Shown here one piece after another: positions 23,688-30,070 of a stretch of DNA of 64,000 nucleotides. The stretch lies in assembly GCA_023953845.1 (NCBI GenBank), contig JAMLJC010000001.1, positions 3,978,501 through 4,042,500 on the forward strand. Direction: 5' to 3'. Positions within the stretch are counted from its first letter, which is position 1. Each line of letters begins with the position of its first letter. The stretch is from Rhizobiaceae bacterium. Lineage in GTDB: Bacteria; Pseudomonadota; Alphaproteobacteria; Rhizobiales; Rhizobiaceae. Made by a program: the position numbers and the translations under genes. The notes beneath the pieces were generated by a model, which made no database searches, had not been told where the DNA came from, and was given only the letters and a program-made list of their open reading frames with translations.

Positions 23688-24221
23688 TTAATACCCCATC
23701 ACCCATCGTAGCTCGCTTGCGTCAGCTCTCAACCCTCCTTGGGGGGTGTTCAACAAGCCGGGAACTACCATTGTCTGCAAGAGCGTGGTTTCTTGCTTGT
23801 TTATTAGAGCCTTGTTGCGCTTAAGCGCTAAACCAATCAGCATTTTTTCCAGGTATCCAATGTCTCGATGCGCGGATGTGGATGGCCTTGAAAAGGCGCC
23901 CCGCGCCTTGGTTGTTCTCGCGTAAAAATACAGCAGCGGGGTTCCCTTCTTCGCGGCCCGTAGAGCGAGCTCGTACTTGTTCAGTTTGTCTTCAGTAACA
24001 GCTTCCCGTTTGAAGCTTTGGCGCTCAGCCTTTCCTACGTACCAAGGCTTGATACCTCTGCCCGCCCTAATAGCGAAAACATAGCAACCGCAGGCCTCCG
24101 ACAGTCCCGGCTCGACACTATCAGCGCTTTCCCAAAACGTTCGACGTTGGTCGGCATCGCGCAGCATTATAAAATCGCTATCGCGTTCAAGCTCCCAAGG
24201 TCCACTAGGCCAATACTGCAC
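23688..24221 (-). CDS. GIY-YIG-like unknown protein
   Basis: A 177-residue protein from a GTG with AGGAG upstream. GCYVFAIRAG and KPWYVGKAERQSFKREA, about 12 residues apart, resemble the GIY and YIG strands of that nuclease fold, and KKGTPLLYFYART could be a further strand. A conserved Glu (IGYLEKMLIGLALKRN) and Asn-bearing end fit the family loosely. The DNA is clearly A+T-richer than the replication and virion modules. It follows the P-loop gene by 36 bp on the same strand; a two-gene defence cassette is a guess. Confidence 0.55.
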   Translation of the reverse strand: MQYWPSGPWELERDSDFIMLRDADQRRTFWESADSVEPGLSEACGCYVFAIRAGRGIKPWYVGKAERQSFKREAVTEDKLNKYELALRAAKKGTPLLYFYARTTKARGAFSRPSTSAHRDIGYLEKMLIGLALKRNKALINKQETTLLQTMVVPGLLNTPQGGLRADASELRWVMGY

Positions 24222-24257
24222 CCGCTGCTCCTATCAACTTTGTCAGTCCCGTCGATC

Positions 24258-24638
24258 TCATGGGACTGCGGCTACAATGGCTGCCGCCAATCCGGGATGC
24301 GGAGTCTTCAGCCAAATCGGGACCGCTCCCATTGTCAACGCATGCTGAACAAGCGCGTTGTAGGTGCCGCCATAGGATCGACAAGCGTAAATCTGTACAT
24401 CAGCGTTGGTATTCTGCAGATAAGCGATATTGGTCGTCACCATGCTGATGTTGTCGCCACCCGTAGCAAACCCTATGCTGGCTGCAGAAAGCTGCCCCTG
24501 CTTTCGATAGGCTGGAACGGCAATCGTCACATCCCCTGAAGCCATCGAATTAATACCAAGTTGCACCATCGCCGCTCGCATGCCCGTGGTTTTGCCGGTA
24601 TTCGCAGGGCCAGAGACAAAGATTAAAATCGGCATCAT
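24258..24638 (-). CDS. Small P-loop NTPase
   Basis: A 126-residue protein with a Walker A motif, FVSGPANTGKTTGM, near residues 7-20. SMVTTNIAYLQNTNADVQIY may supply the Walker B strand, but I see no clear catalytic acid. The length fits a minimal P-loop kinase or NTPase subunit. Two adjacent ATGs are possible; AAGAGGAT upstream suits the second (24635) slightly better. It is the first gene of the A+T-rich pair. Confidence 0.6.
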   Translation of the reverse strand: MMPILIFVSGPANTGKTTGMRAAMVQLGINSMASGDVTIAVPAYRKQGQLSAASIGFATGGDNISMVTTNIAYLQNTNADVQIYACRSYGGTYNALVQHALTMGAVPIWLKTPHPGLAAAIVAAVP

Positions 24639-24671
24639 ATCCTCTTGGAGCAGCGCGCACGCACAGCACAG

Positions 24672-24833
24672 TCAAAGCTCGGCGTCATAGGAGGCGGCAA
24701 ATCGGAAACTGTTGCCGATCTGCTTCCGGCCTTGGCTTCGCGCACGCCTCGTGCCCGCTGCTACCCGCGCCATCGTGTCGACATCGCGTTGCATCGGATC
24801 TCTCCGGATTTGGGCTCGGTTCGGATCATTCAT
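24672..24833 (-). CDS. Possible small basic protein (53 aa)
   Basis: An open frame of 53 codons that begins in an ATG overlapping the end of the XRE remnant and follows AAGGGGG. The product is basic (RAQIRRDPMQRDVDTMARVA) with no family. The overlap suggests that it once followed a complete XRE gene in an operon. The coding nature is uncertain. Confidence 0.35.
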   Translation of the reverse strand: MNDPNRAQIRRDPMQRDVDTMARVAAGTRRARSQGRKQIGNSFRFAASYDAEL

Positions 24834-24912
24834 CCCCCTTGGCCTTCGGCTTCGCCAGCCGCACACCCACGCCGCCGCCGTTCTCAGGGATGAAGATGAC
24901 GCCGGCGGCACT
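24826..24912 (-). pseudogene. 3' remnant of an XRE-type repressor gene
   Basis: Immediately after the stop of the 24916-25299 gene, another minus-strand frame reads SAAGVIFIPENGGGVGVRLA and then KPKAKGDE before a stop. That is the characteristic C terminus of rhizobial XRE repressors; compare GIEFLNHGQPGVRLATK in the intact repressor at 26292-26543. The helix-turn-helix part is missing and in-frame stops (TGA, TAG) precede it, so only the last 28 codons survive. Confidence 0.65.
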
Positions 24913-24915
24913 CTA

Positions 24916-25299
24916 TCAGTTCTCAAAAATCGTCGCCTGCATCATGACGATATCGCCAAGGTGCCACGCCGTATGCGGCTCCATCAGGTCACCGCGCACA
25001 CTGACCTCCTCAGCCGCCAATTTCCAAAGGTCACGTGGCTGTTTGCCGTCACCGAACACCAGATGGATGATCCTCGGGGTGACGTTGACGGTCTCGCCCT
25101 CCATGTCCTCCATAGAAACGCACACGTCGGCCGTCAGTAGTACCCATCCCCTTACCTCGTGGCCGGCAGGGTGACGCGTCTCCAACTGGGCGAGTTGACC
25201 CGTAATCGGCTCGTCGGCCCGCTGGCAATTGGCAAAAGCCGGGCCGCTGGTGGCAATGGCAAGCAGCAAGCCCACTGCGGGAAAACCTACGAGCCTCAC
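24916..25299 (-). CDS. Exported unknown protein
   Basis: A 127-residue protein from a GTG in GTGA overlap with the upstream gene. VRLVGFPAVGLLLAIATSGPAFA is a signal peptide with an Ala-x-Ala site. The mature part has two cysteines (ANCQRAD, TADVCVSMED) that may form a disulfide, then strands such as RIIHLVFGDGKQPRD. No family recognised. It ends in IFEN, next to the XRE remnant. Confidence 0.65.
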   Translation of the reverse strand: MRLVGFPAVGLLLAIATSGPAFANCQRADEPITGQLAQLETRHPAGHEVRGWVLLTADVCVSMEDMEGETVNVTPRIIHLVFGDGKQPRDLWKLAAEEVSVRGDLMEPHTAWHLGDIVMMQATIFEN

Positions 25300-25604
25300 G
25301 CCGCGTCCCCGGAATTCTGGTAGGTGTAGCTCTGTCGAACCATCTCGCCGTGCGCCGCTGACCAGAATGCTTCTAGCTGGGCTGCTTGCTCCGCTTCTGC
25401 CAAACCAAGCCGCGTAAAGTTGGCCTTCATCGCGTCGGTGACTTGTCGGCGGTAATGCTCGGCGTGCCGATCCGTGGTCTTGTCCAGCATCTTCGCGGCG
25501 ACCTCCCGGATGCGGCCAACCCTGCTCGCCATCGGGAACAACAGCACGGTACACGCGAGCTGTCTATGGGCGAAGGTTGGCAGGCTCGTATCGTCAGCTT
25601 TCAT
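25296..25604 (-). CDS. DUF6074-like small protein
   Basis: A 102-residue protein with GGGAGGG before its ATG. CTVLLFPMASRVGRIREVAA then HAEHYRRQVTDAMKANFTRL and QAAQLEAFWSAAHGEM match the rhizobial family usually listed as DUF6074, of unknown role and typical of mobile elements. It is the first gene of a two-gene operon, with palindromic TTCGG-CCGAA sites directly upstream. Confidence 0.68.
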   Translation of the reverse strand: MKADDTSLPTFAHRQLACTVLLFPMASRVGRIREVAAKMLDKTTDRHAEHYRRQVTDAMKANFTRLGLAEAEQAAQLEAFWSAAHGEMVRQSYTYQNSGDAA

Positions 25605-25637
25605 GACGCGGCCCTCCCGGCCAGAGTATATATAGCA

Positions 25638-25756
25638 CTTCGGAATCCCGAAATTCGCAAGCCTTTGAAATCATTGAAGGGCATTGTTTCAGGCGCCTCG
25701 TTTCACGCGACGAATTTCGGAAACCCGAAGCGGGCGAATTTCGGAAACCCGAAGCG
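25638..25756. promoter_or_regulatory. Three TTCGG-N4-CCGAA operator-like sites
   Basis: CGAATTTCGGAAACCCGAAG occurs twice, 24 bp apart (25711-25730 and 25735-25754), inside the 3' end of the upstream gene. A third, inverted and diverged copy lies at 25638-25657, 34 bp before the DUF6074-like start. All three lie upstream of the minus-strand operon and next to an A+T-rich TATATATA patch (around 25627-25634). They look like binding sites for a dimeric regulator. Confidence 0.62.
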
Positions 25757-26273
25757 AGGATTTGTTTTTTCGTCCTACTTTCGCTCTGGCGTCGGCCCTT
25801 TGCTTACGGACGGCTTCGGACCATAGCCGAGCCTCAGCCATAGTGAACTTTTTCCATTCGTTGGAAGCGGCTGAACCGTCATGTCTTCCGTCGAAGGTTA
25901 GCGTGAAAATGGTAGGGTGCGCCGTGCCATTGCCGGCCTTGCCGCGTTCCGCCTTCAGCAGTCCCTTGTAAACAAGTTCATCAAGCGCATCGCCGATATA
26001 TTCGCCGGTTGCGCCATACTCGATGAACTGCTCGTGGGTAACGACCAGATGGCCATTCTCAAGCCGATTGTGGCCGATGTGCTCTATGATGAGCCGGTCC
26101 AGGCATTTTTTCGCGTTGACTGACAAGCTGCGGTAGGCGGGGGATTCCAGAAAGTCGCGAGTGACGGCCATCCATCCGCCCTGATCGGCGGGCGGTCGTG
26201 TGTGTCGTTTCACGAGGCTTGCGGTTTTGCCGCCTTCAGTCCTGCTTTTGTCTCTCGGGGAAAATATCGCCAT
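25689..26273 (-). CDS. Winged-helix replication/regulatory protein with LRVSEIR repeats
   Basis: A 194-residue protein. Residues 35-130 form a winged-helix region (RDFLESPAYRSLSVNAKKC then EQFIEYGATGEYIGDALDEL and LVYKGLLKAERGKAG) like replication-initiator-type proteins of rhizobial elements. The last 25 residues hold a duplicated LRVSEIR, whose DNA is the pair of TTCGG palindromes. The protein could bind those sites itself; this is inference. The start follows the gap after the XRE gene. Confidence 0.68.
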   Translation of the reverse strand: MAIFSPRDKSRTEGGKTASLVKRHTRPPADQGGWMAVTRDFLESPAYRSLSVNAKKCLDRLIIEHIGHNRLENGHLVVTHEQFIEYGATGEYIGDALDELVYKGLLKAERGKAGNGTAHPTIFTLTFDGRHDGSAASNEWKKFTMAEARLWSEAVRKQRADARAKVGRKNKSSLRVSEIRPLRVSEIRRVKRGA

Positions 26274-26291
26274 TAAAGGCTAAGGGCTCCG

Positions 26292-26543
26292 TTACTCGGA
26301 AGGCGTGGATTTCGTGGCAAGCCTCACGCCGGGCTGACCGTGGTTGAGAAATTCGATGCCATGATCCTCCAGCGCTCGCTGGACTGCATGCACATTTTGC
26401 GCACGACCGGCGATGGGTTCTCCTCCTGCGGCCTCCATACTGCGAATAGTGTTCACGTGAACACCGGCACGCGCTGCGACCTCTTTCTGTTCAAGCCCCG
26501 CGAGCGCCCGAGCGGCCTTTAGCTGGTTGCCTGTAGTGAGCAT
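26292..26543 (-). CDS. XRE-family repressor
   Basis: An 83-residue single-domain XRE regulator: NQLKAARALAGLEQKEVAAR then AGVHVNTIRSMEA is the helix-turn-helix and HGIEFLNHGQPGVRLATK the family's C terminus. It faces the plus-strand early-type operon across a 152-bp region with two copies of a 17-bp palindrome, so it probably holds that operon silent and regulates itself. It lacks an S24 self-cleavage domain, so induction must come from another protein. Confidence 0.85.
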   Translation of the reverse strand: MLTTGNQLKAARALAGLEQKEVAARAGVHVNTIRSMEAAGGEPIAGRAQNVHAVQRALEDHGIEFLNHGQPGVRLATKSTPSE

Positions 26544-26562
26544 AAGCGGGTGGTCCTAAAAA

Positions 26563-26626
26563 CTGTGTTTGAAACACAGAAAGACGTTGACTAGCAATAA
26601 ATGTCAATGCTATGTCTGAAACACAG
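26563..26626. promoter_or_regulatory. Repressor operators and divergent promoter region
   Basis: O1 at 26563-26579 is the perfect palindrome CTGTGTTTGAAACACAG. O2 at 26610-26626 differs at two positions. Between and over them runs a plus-strand promoter: TTGACT at 26587-26592 and TATGTC at 26611-26616 with an 18-bp spacer, so the -10 lies in O2. A minus-strand TTGACA at 26607-26602 is present but has only a poor -10. This fits a repressor-controlled switch. Confidence 0.78.
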
Positions 26627-26695
26627 TTAACCGTATCCAACACCTAAGACAAGCCCTGTGCGACGCCCTCCACAGGAACACCCGAGGTTTGCCCC

Positions 26696-26959
26696 ATGCT
26701 CAACCGCTCCGCTATTCTCGCCGATGCCTGGGCCACCTATCGCCGCCTTCAGGCTGGCCGTCCCTTCAACCGCAAGACCTTCGGCTTCTACCTCGCCTGC
26801 GCATGGGATCGCGCCAAGGCCAAGAAGCTGACCGATGTAGAGCGTCAGCGCCAGCAGATCGAGCGCGAGATCGAGATGCTGAAGTTCAAATCCTTCCGCA
26901 TCGACATCGGCCGGCGTGAGCAGGCCTTGCGGGCTCAGCTTCAGAAGCTCGCCGCCTAA
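26696..26959 (+). CDS. Small coiled-coil protein, first gene of early-type operon
   Basis: An 87-residue basic protein. The first half (AWATYRRLQAGRPFNRKTFG then FYLACAWDRAKAKK) has a conserved look common to rhizobial prophage proteins; the second half (VERQRQQIEREIEMLKFKSF) is a coiled coil. It lies directly downstream of the repressor operators, so it is probably the first product made when the repressor leaves. The function is unknown. Confidence 0.68.
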   Translation: MLNRSAILADAWATYRRLQAGRPFNRKTFGFYLACAWDRAKAKKLTDVERQRQQIEREIEMLKFKSFRIDIGRREQALRAQLQKLAA

Positions 26960-26994
26960 CACGTTCCACACCACCACAATCGAGGAGAATACCG

Positions 26995-27474
26995 ATGCCG
27001 AACATCGTTCCGGCAAACGCCCAAGGCTTGCCTGATATCAACCGCCGCCGGCTTCTCGGCAATATCGCCGGGCTGACCGCCGCGTCCGCCGTTGCCGGTG
27101 CGACAGCCGCGACCGCAGCGACATATGAGCCGCCCGCCTCCGATAATCTCGACGCCCTGCCGATCAGTGCCTTGTGGGTGCGGGCTATCGAACTGGCGCA
27201 TGACTTGTCGGAAATACTCGACCGCCTCAATGCTGACGGCGATGCCACGATGGTCGAAATCCACGCCGGCGAGAGCGGCCACGCCCGGGTGCATTTCCGG
27301 GAGGCATTGCCGAACGACGCTCGTGGGATGCTTGCATATTATGCCGCGTGCTACCGGCAGACAGCGCAAGCAATCGAGCCGGACGTGACCGAGTGGAGCC
27401 ACGTCATCTATGCCGATGCAGGCGTCGATTGTCGTTTCGCCCTGATCGGTAATCGGAAGGCGGTGCGGTCATGA
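26995..27474 (+). CDS. Tat-signal-like unknown protein 1
   Basis: A 159-residue protein whose N terminus has a twin-arginine-like NRRRLLGNIAG followed by an Ala-rich hydrophobic stretch (LTAASAVAGATAATAATYEPP). The rest (ALWVRAIELAHDLSEILDRL, HFREALPNDARGMLAYYAAC) is a small helical domain. It ends in an ATGA overlap with a second protein of the same build. Export through Tat is plausible, but the substrate and role are unknown. Confidence 0.65.
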   Translation: MPNIVPANAQGLPDINRRRLLGNIAGLTAASAVAGATAATAATYEPPASDNLDALPISALWVRAIELAHDLSEILDRLNADGDATMVEIHAGESGHARVHFREALPNDARGMLAYYAACYRQTAQAIEPDVTEWSHVIYADAGVDCRFALIGNRKAVRS

Positions 27475-27911
27475 CCATCAGCCGTCGCCAGTTTCTCCGC
27501 AACACCGCTGCCGTCAGCGCTGCCGCCGTCACCGCCGTCGCCCCGACAGTCGCCGACGCCACCGCCCAGATGACCGCCGAAGAGCGTTTCGACTTTCATC
27601 TGGCCGAGTTCAAGAAGGCGGCCGAAGAACTGGACCCGCGTATAGGTTCTTGGTGTGTCGCTCGTTTGGCAGATGCTGATCTGAGGTGTTCTCTCGCCAT
27701 TTCCGCCCATCGCGTGACGGGCCGCTACGAGGGCGATGGCAAATACGAATCCGGCGCGCTTTCAGCTCTCGGCAGGCCGACGATCTACGATGTCGCGCTT
27801 CTGGCGGATCGCGTTGACGGCCATCGGATGTTCAGCGTCCGGACTTCAATGGATCGCATGGTTCTGGCTGAGCCCCGGCTGAACACGTTCATCGGCAGGA
27901 GGGTGTCATGA
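27471..27911 (+). CDS. Tat-signal-like unknown protein 2
   Basis: A 146-residue protein with a textbook twin-arginine motif SRRQFLRNTAAVS and a hydrophobic Ala/Val stretch ending near VADATAQ. The mature part includes EERFDFHLAEFKKAAEELD and a strand-rich region. It is coupled by ATGA to both neighbours. Two adjacent Tat-like proteins in an early operon are unusual. Confidence 0.68.
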   Translation: MTISRRQFLRNTAAVSAAAVTAVAPTVADATAQMTAEERFDFHLAEFKKAAEELDPRIGSWCVARLADADLRCSLAISAHRVTGRYEGDGKYESGALSALGRPTIYDVALLADRVDGHRMFSVRTSMDRMVLAEPRLNTFIGRRVS

Positions 27912-28318
27912 ACGCCATCACCCTCCACCAGAACCTTGATGATCTGCCGGCAGCGTATGGCCTGATCTACCGTGGTCACGACATCGAGCCCGAGTTCCGC
28001 AACGGCGATATGCTCTGTTTTGAAAAGAACGGTGATGCCGAAGCTGGCGATGTCGTCGCCGTATGGCTCCGCCCCGAGCATGTCCGCGAAGGTCGATCCC
28101 AAGTCGCGGTCTACCGGGTTCACATGCCTTTGCCGCCCGGCTTCGTCCTGCCTTTCGACATGGACCCGGACGCCGAATGCATGCCGGTTCTCATCCTGCT
28201 CAGTTTGAGCGATCCGAAAAGGGTCGCGCCTTTCCCGGCCGACCGGTTGCTTGGCGTGCACCGCCTCGCATCGGTCGTCTTCAGGGAGAGCGAGGGCGAG
28301 GAAGGAGGTGAGCAATGA
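27908..28318 (+). CDS. Degenerate S24/LexA-like protein
   Basis: A 136-residue protein with the beta-rich S24 layout: IEPEFRNGDMLCFEKNG then EAGDVVAVWLRP and DRLLGVHRLASVVF. The catalytic Ser position (normally S-M-x-P) reads HDIEPE, so it is probably not a peptidase. It has no DNA-binding domain. It may act as an anti-repressor or partner of the second S24-like protein downstream. Confidence 0.6.
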   Translation: MNAITLHQNLDDLPAAYGLIYRGHDIEPEFRNGDMLCFEKNGDAEAGDVVAVWLRPEHVREGRSQVAVYRVHMPLPPGFVLPFDMDPDAECMPVLILLSLSDPKRVAPFPADRLLGVHRLASVVFRESEGEEGGEQ

Positions 28319-28803
28319 ACGCCCTCGCACCCGCCCCGGAATACCGCGCTCTGATGCTGTTCGACCGGCTCCCGGCCGGCTGCATCAGCTTCCAGTGTAA
28401 GGACGTGGGCTCCATGCCGCATGTCAGGCCCGGCGAGTTCGTGGTGGTCGATACCGCCGTGCGGACGCCGATTGCCGGGGAACTGTTCGTCATCAAGTTC
28501 GGTCCTGAGCTTGGTCATCACCGCATCTGCATGGTGAGACGCGGCGCAGGCTTTGGCCGTGTTGACGGATGGCGCGTTGGAGCGGTGACCAACGATTTGC
28601 TTTCGGCTGGCTATCAAAAGCTCCGCTCAAGAACCGACCTCACTCAGGTCGAAAAGAACATCCTTCACATTCAGGCCCACAACGCAGTCGGCGCATGGAC
28701 AGAAGGTCCGTACGACGACACTGGCAAAAGCTACGAGCATCTGTGCTCCTGCCTCGTCGGACAGGTCATCGGCCTCTATCAGCCGAAGGGAGGCGCGACA
28801 TGA
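28315..28803 (+). CDS. S24/LexA-like protein without DNA-binding domain
   Basis: A 162-residue protein in ATGA overlap with the previous gene. KDVGSMPHVRPGEFVVVDTA resembles the S-M-P strand of S24 peptidases, with a candidate Lys in GELFVIKFGPE. Both catalytic positions may therefore be present, unlike its neighbour. The C-terminal part includes HNAVGAWTEGPYDDTGKSYE. With no helix-turn-helix, it could heterodimerise with a repressor or respond to RecA; that is inference. Confidence 0.6.
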   Translation: MNALAPAPEYRALMLFDRLPAGCISFQCKDVGSMPHVRPGEFVVVDTAVRTPIAGELFVIKFGPELGHHRICMVRRGAGFGRVDGWRVGAVTNDLLSAGYQKLRSRTDLTQVEKNILHIQAHNAVGAWTEGPYDDTGKSYEHLCSCLVGQVIGLYQPKGGAT

Positions 28804-29441
28804 ACATCCGCGCCGACATACCGACGCCATCCACCCGCCGCAGCATCGAGGATGCGATAGAACGCCTGCTGGCCCTGCTGGACAGGCTGGAGGGCGATCC
28901 GGACCTTGAGGCGAACGGCGACGAACACGACGCCAGTTGGCCTGAAGGCTACACTGGAGCCAGCTTCGGTGCCGCCTGCGAGGATGACGAGGACGGCCAC
29001 GACGCCGAGGCGGACAAGGCCGACGCCGAGCCGGAGCTTGGCTGGACCGAGGACATCAACCAAACCACGTCGCTGCTCGTGCGGGACGGTGGGGCGGAGG
29101 GCGGAGAACCCTTCCTCGGTTGGCCTGAAACCTGCGGGCAGGGCCAGGATGAGTACGACGCCGGCAGCAAGCCGGCGCCCGGCATCGATCCGGCGGGCGA
29201 CGCAATTGATGGTCCTTCGTTCGATTTCCGGGGCGACGGGCATCCGATTGCAAAGAAGGAACTGCGCAAGGCCAAGCCGCGCAAGGAACCGAGGATGATC
29301 GGAGAGAAACGGCGGCTGTTGGCTGACGGCTCCTTCTTCACGACCTTCGTCAGTTCCGACACTGGTTATGTGGTCCGCGCCGGGCGGAAGAGGAGACTGG
29401 CCGATCTGAGCGGCAAGGGACAGCCGAAGGGGATCATATGA
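28800..29441 (+). CDS. Acidic unknown protein
   Basis: A 213-residue protein that starts in ATGA overlap. It has an N-terminal helix (RRSIEDAIERLLALLDRLEG), a long acidic low-complexity middle (CEDDEDGHDAEADKADAEPE) with WPE and GWTEDINQ motifs, and a basic C-terminal part (RKEPRMIGEKRRLLADGSFF). This acidic-basic layout is common in alphaproteobacterial prophage genes. The function is unknown. Confidence 0.65.
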   Translation: MNIRADIPTPSTRRSIEDAIERLLALLDRLEGDPDLEANGDEHDASWPEGYTGASFGAACEDDEDGHDAEADKADAEPELGWTEDINQTTSLLVRDGGAEGGEPFLGWPETCGQGQDEYDAGSKPAPGIDPAGDAIDGPSFDFRGDGHPIAKKELRKAKPRKEPRMIGEKRRLLADGSFFTTFVSSDTGYVVRAGRKRRLADLSGKGQPKGII

Positions 29442-29839
29442 GCGTCGCCGTCATGATCGCCGAGGCCATCGCCACCGGCAAGCTTCGCCGCATTCCCCTC
29501 GGCGTTTCCGGATTGGACCCTGTGACGCAGAGACCATGGCCTTCTTTCGAGGCTGCGTTGGCCGCAACGGAACGCAGCCGCGAGATTGCCGCCTGTCCGA
29601 GACTGCCGTCTCCGGCAGTGCGAAGAGCCCGGCGGGACAATTGGGCCACACCGGAGAAGGATGCTTTGATCCGACAGATGGTGCGGGACTGTTTCAGTAT
29701 GCAGCAGATCGCCGCCCGGCTCGACGTGGGCTCGACCTCCGTCATTTACCGGCGCTGCGTCAAGCTAGGCATCGAGACATCCCGCCGCCGGCTGAAGAGC
29801 GTCGCGCGGCAAAACTACTATATTGAGACGCCTATATGA
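29438..29839 (+). CDS. GcrA-like helix-turn-helix protein
   Basis: A 133-residue protein in ATGA overlap. The C-terminal half, NWATPEKDALIRQMVRDCFS then MQQIAARLDVGSTSVIYRRC and VKLGIE, follows the GcrA/Myb-like pattern W-helix, S-x-x-x-IA-x-x-L and VI-x-x-x-x-x-LG. Chromosomal GcrA binds sigma-70 at methylated promoters; an element copy could redirect host transcription. It is the last well-supported gene of the early-type operon. Confidence 0.7.
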   Translation: MSVAVMIAEAIATGKLRRIPLGVSGLDPVTQRPWPSFEAALAATERSREIAACPRLPSPAVRRARRDNWATPEKDALIRQMVRDCFSMQQIAARLDVGSTSVIYRRCVKLGIETSRRRLKSVARQNYYIETPI

Positions 29840-30070
29840 CGCCGTTTGACGGATGCTCTGCGAAGCCCGGTGGAAAGGCACCCAGCAGGCTTCAAGGAAG
29901 GAGGAAGCGGCTAGACCGCCTACGTCTTGATTGGAAGCTGATTGATCTCTACGCTCGCACAAAGAAGTCGCTTCGGCCTCTGAACAGGATCGTCATTATC
30001 CGCATAACGGAGTTCTCAGATGGAAAACGGAGGTTTGGCAGGTCCACCCGAGTCGGCAAGGACCGTGTCG

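Noticed and set aside
29840..30070. FNR/NNR-type box upstream of nirK
   Set aside because: TTGAT-like words occur, but not as the spaced inverted pair such regulators need.
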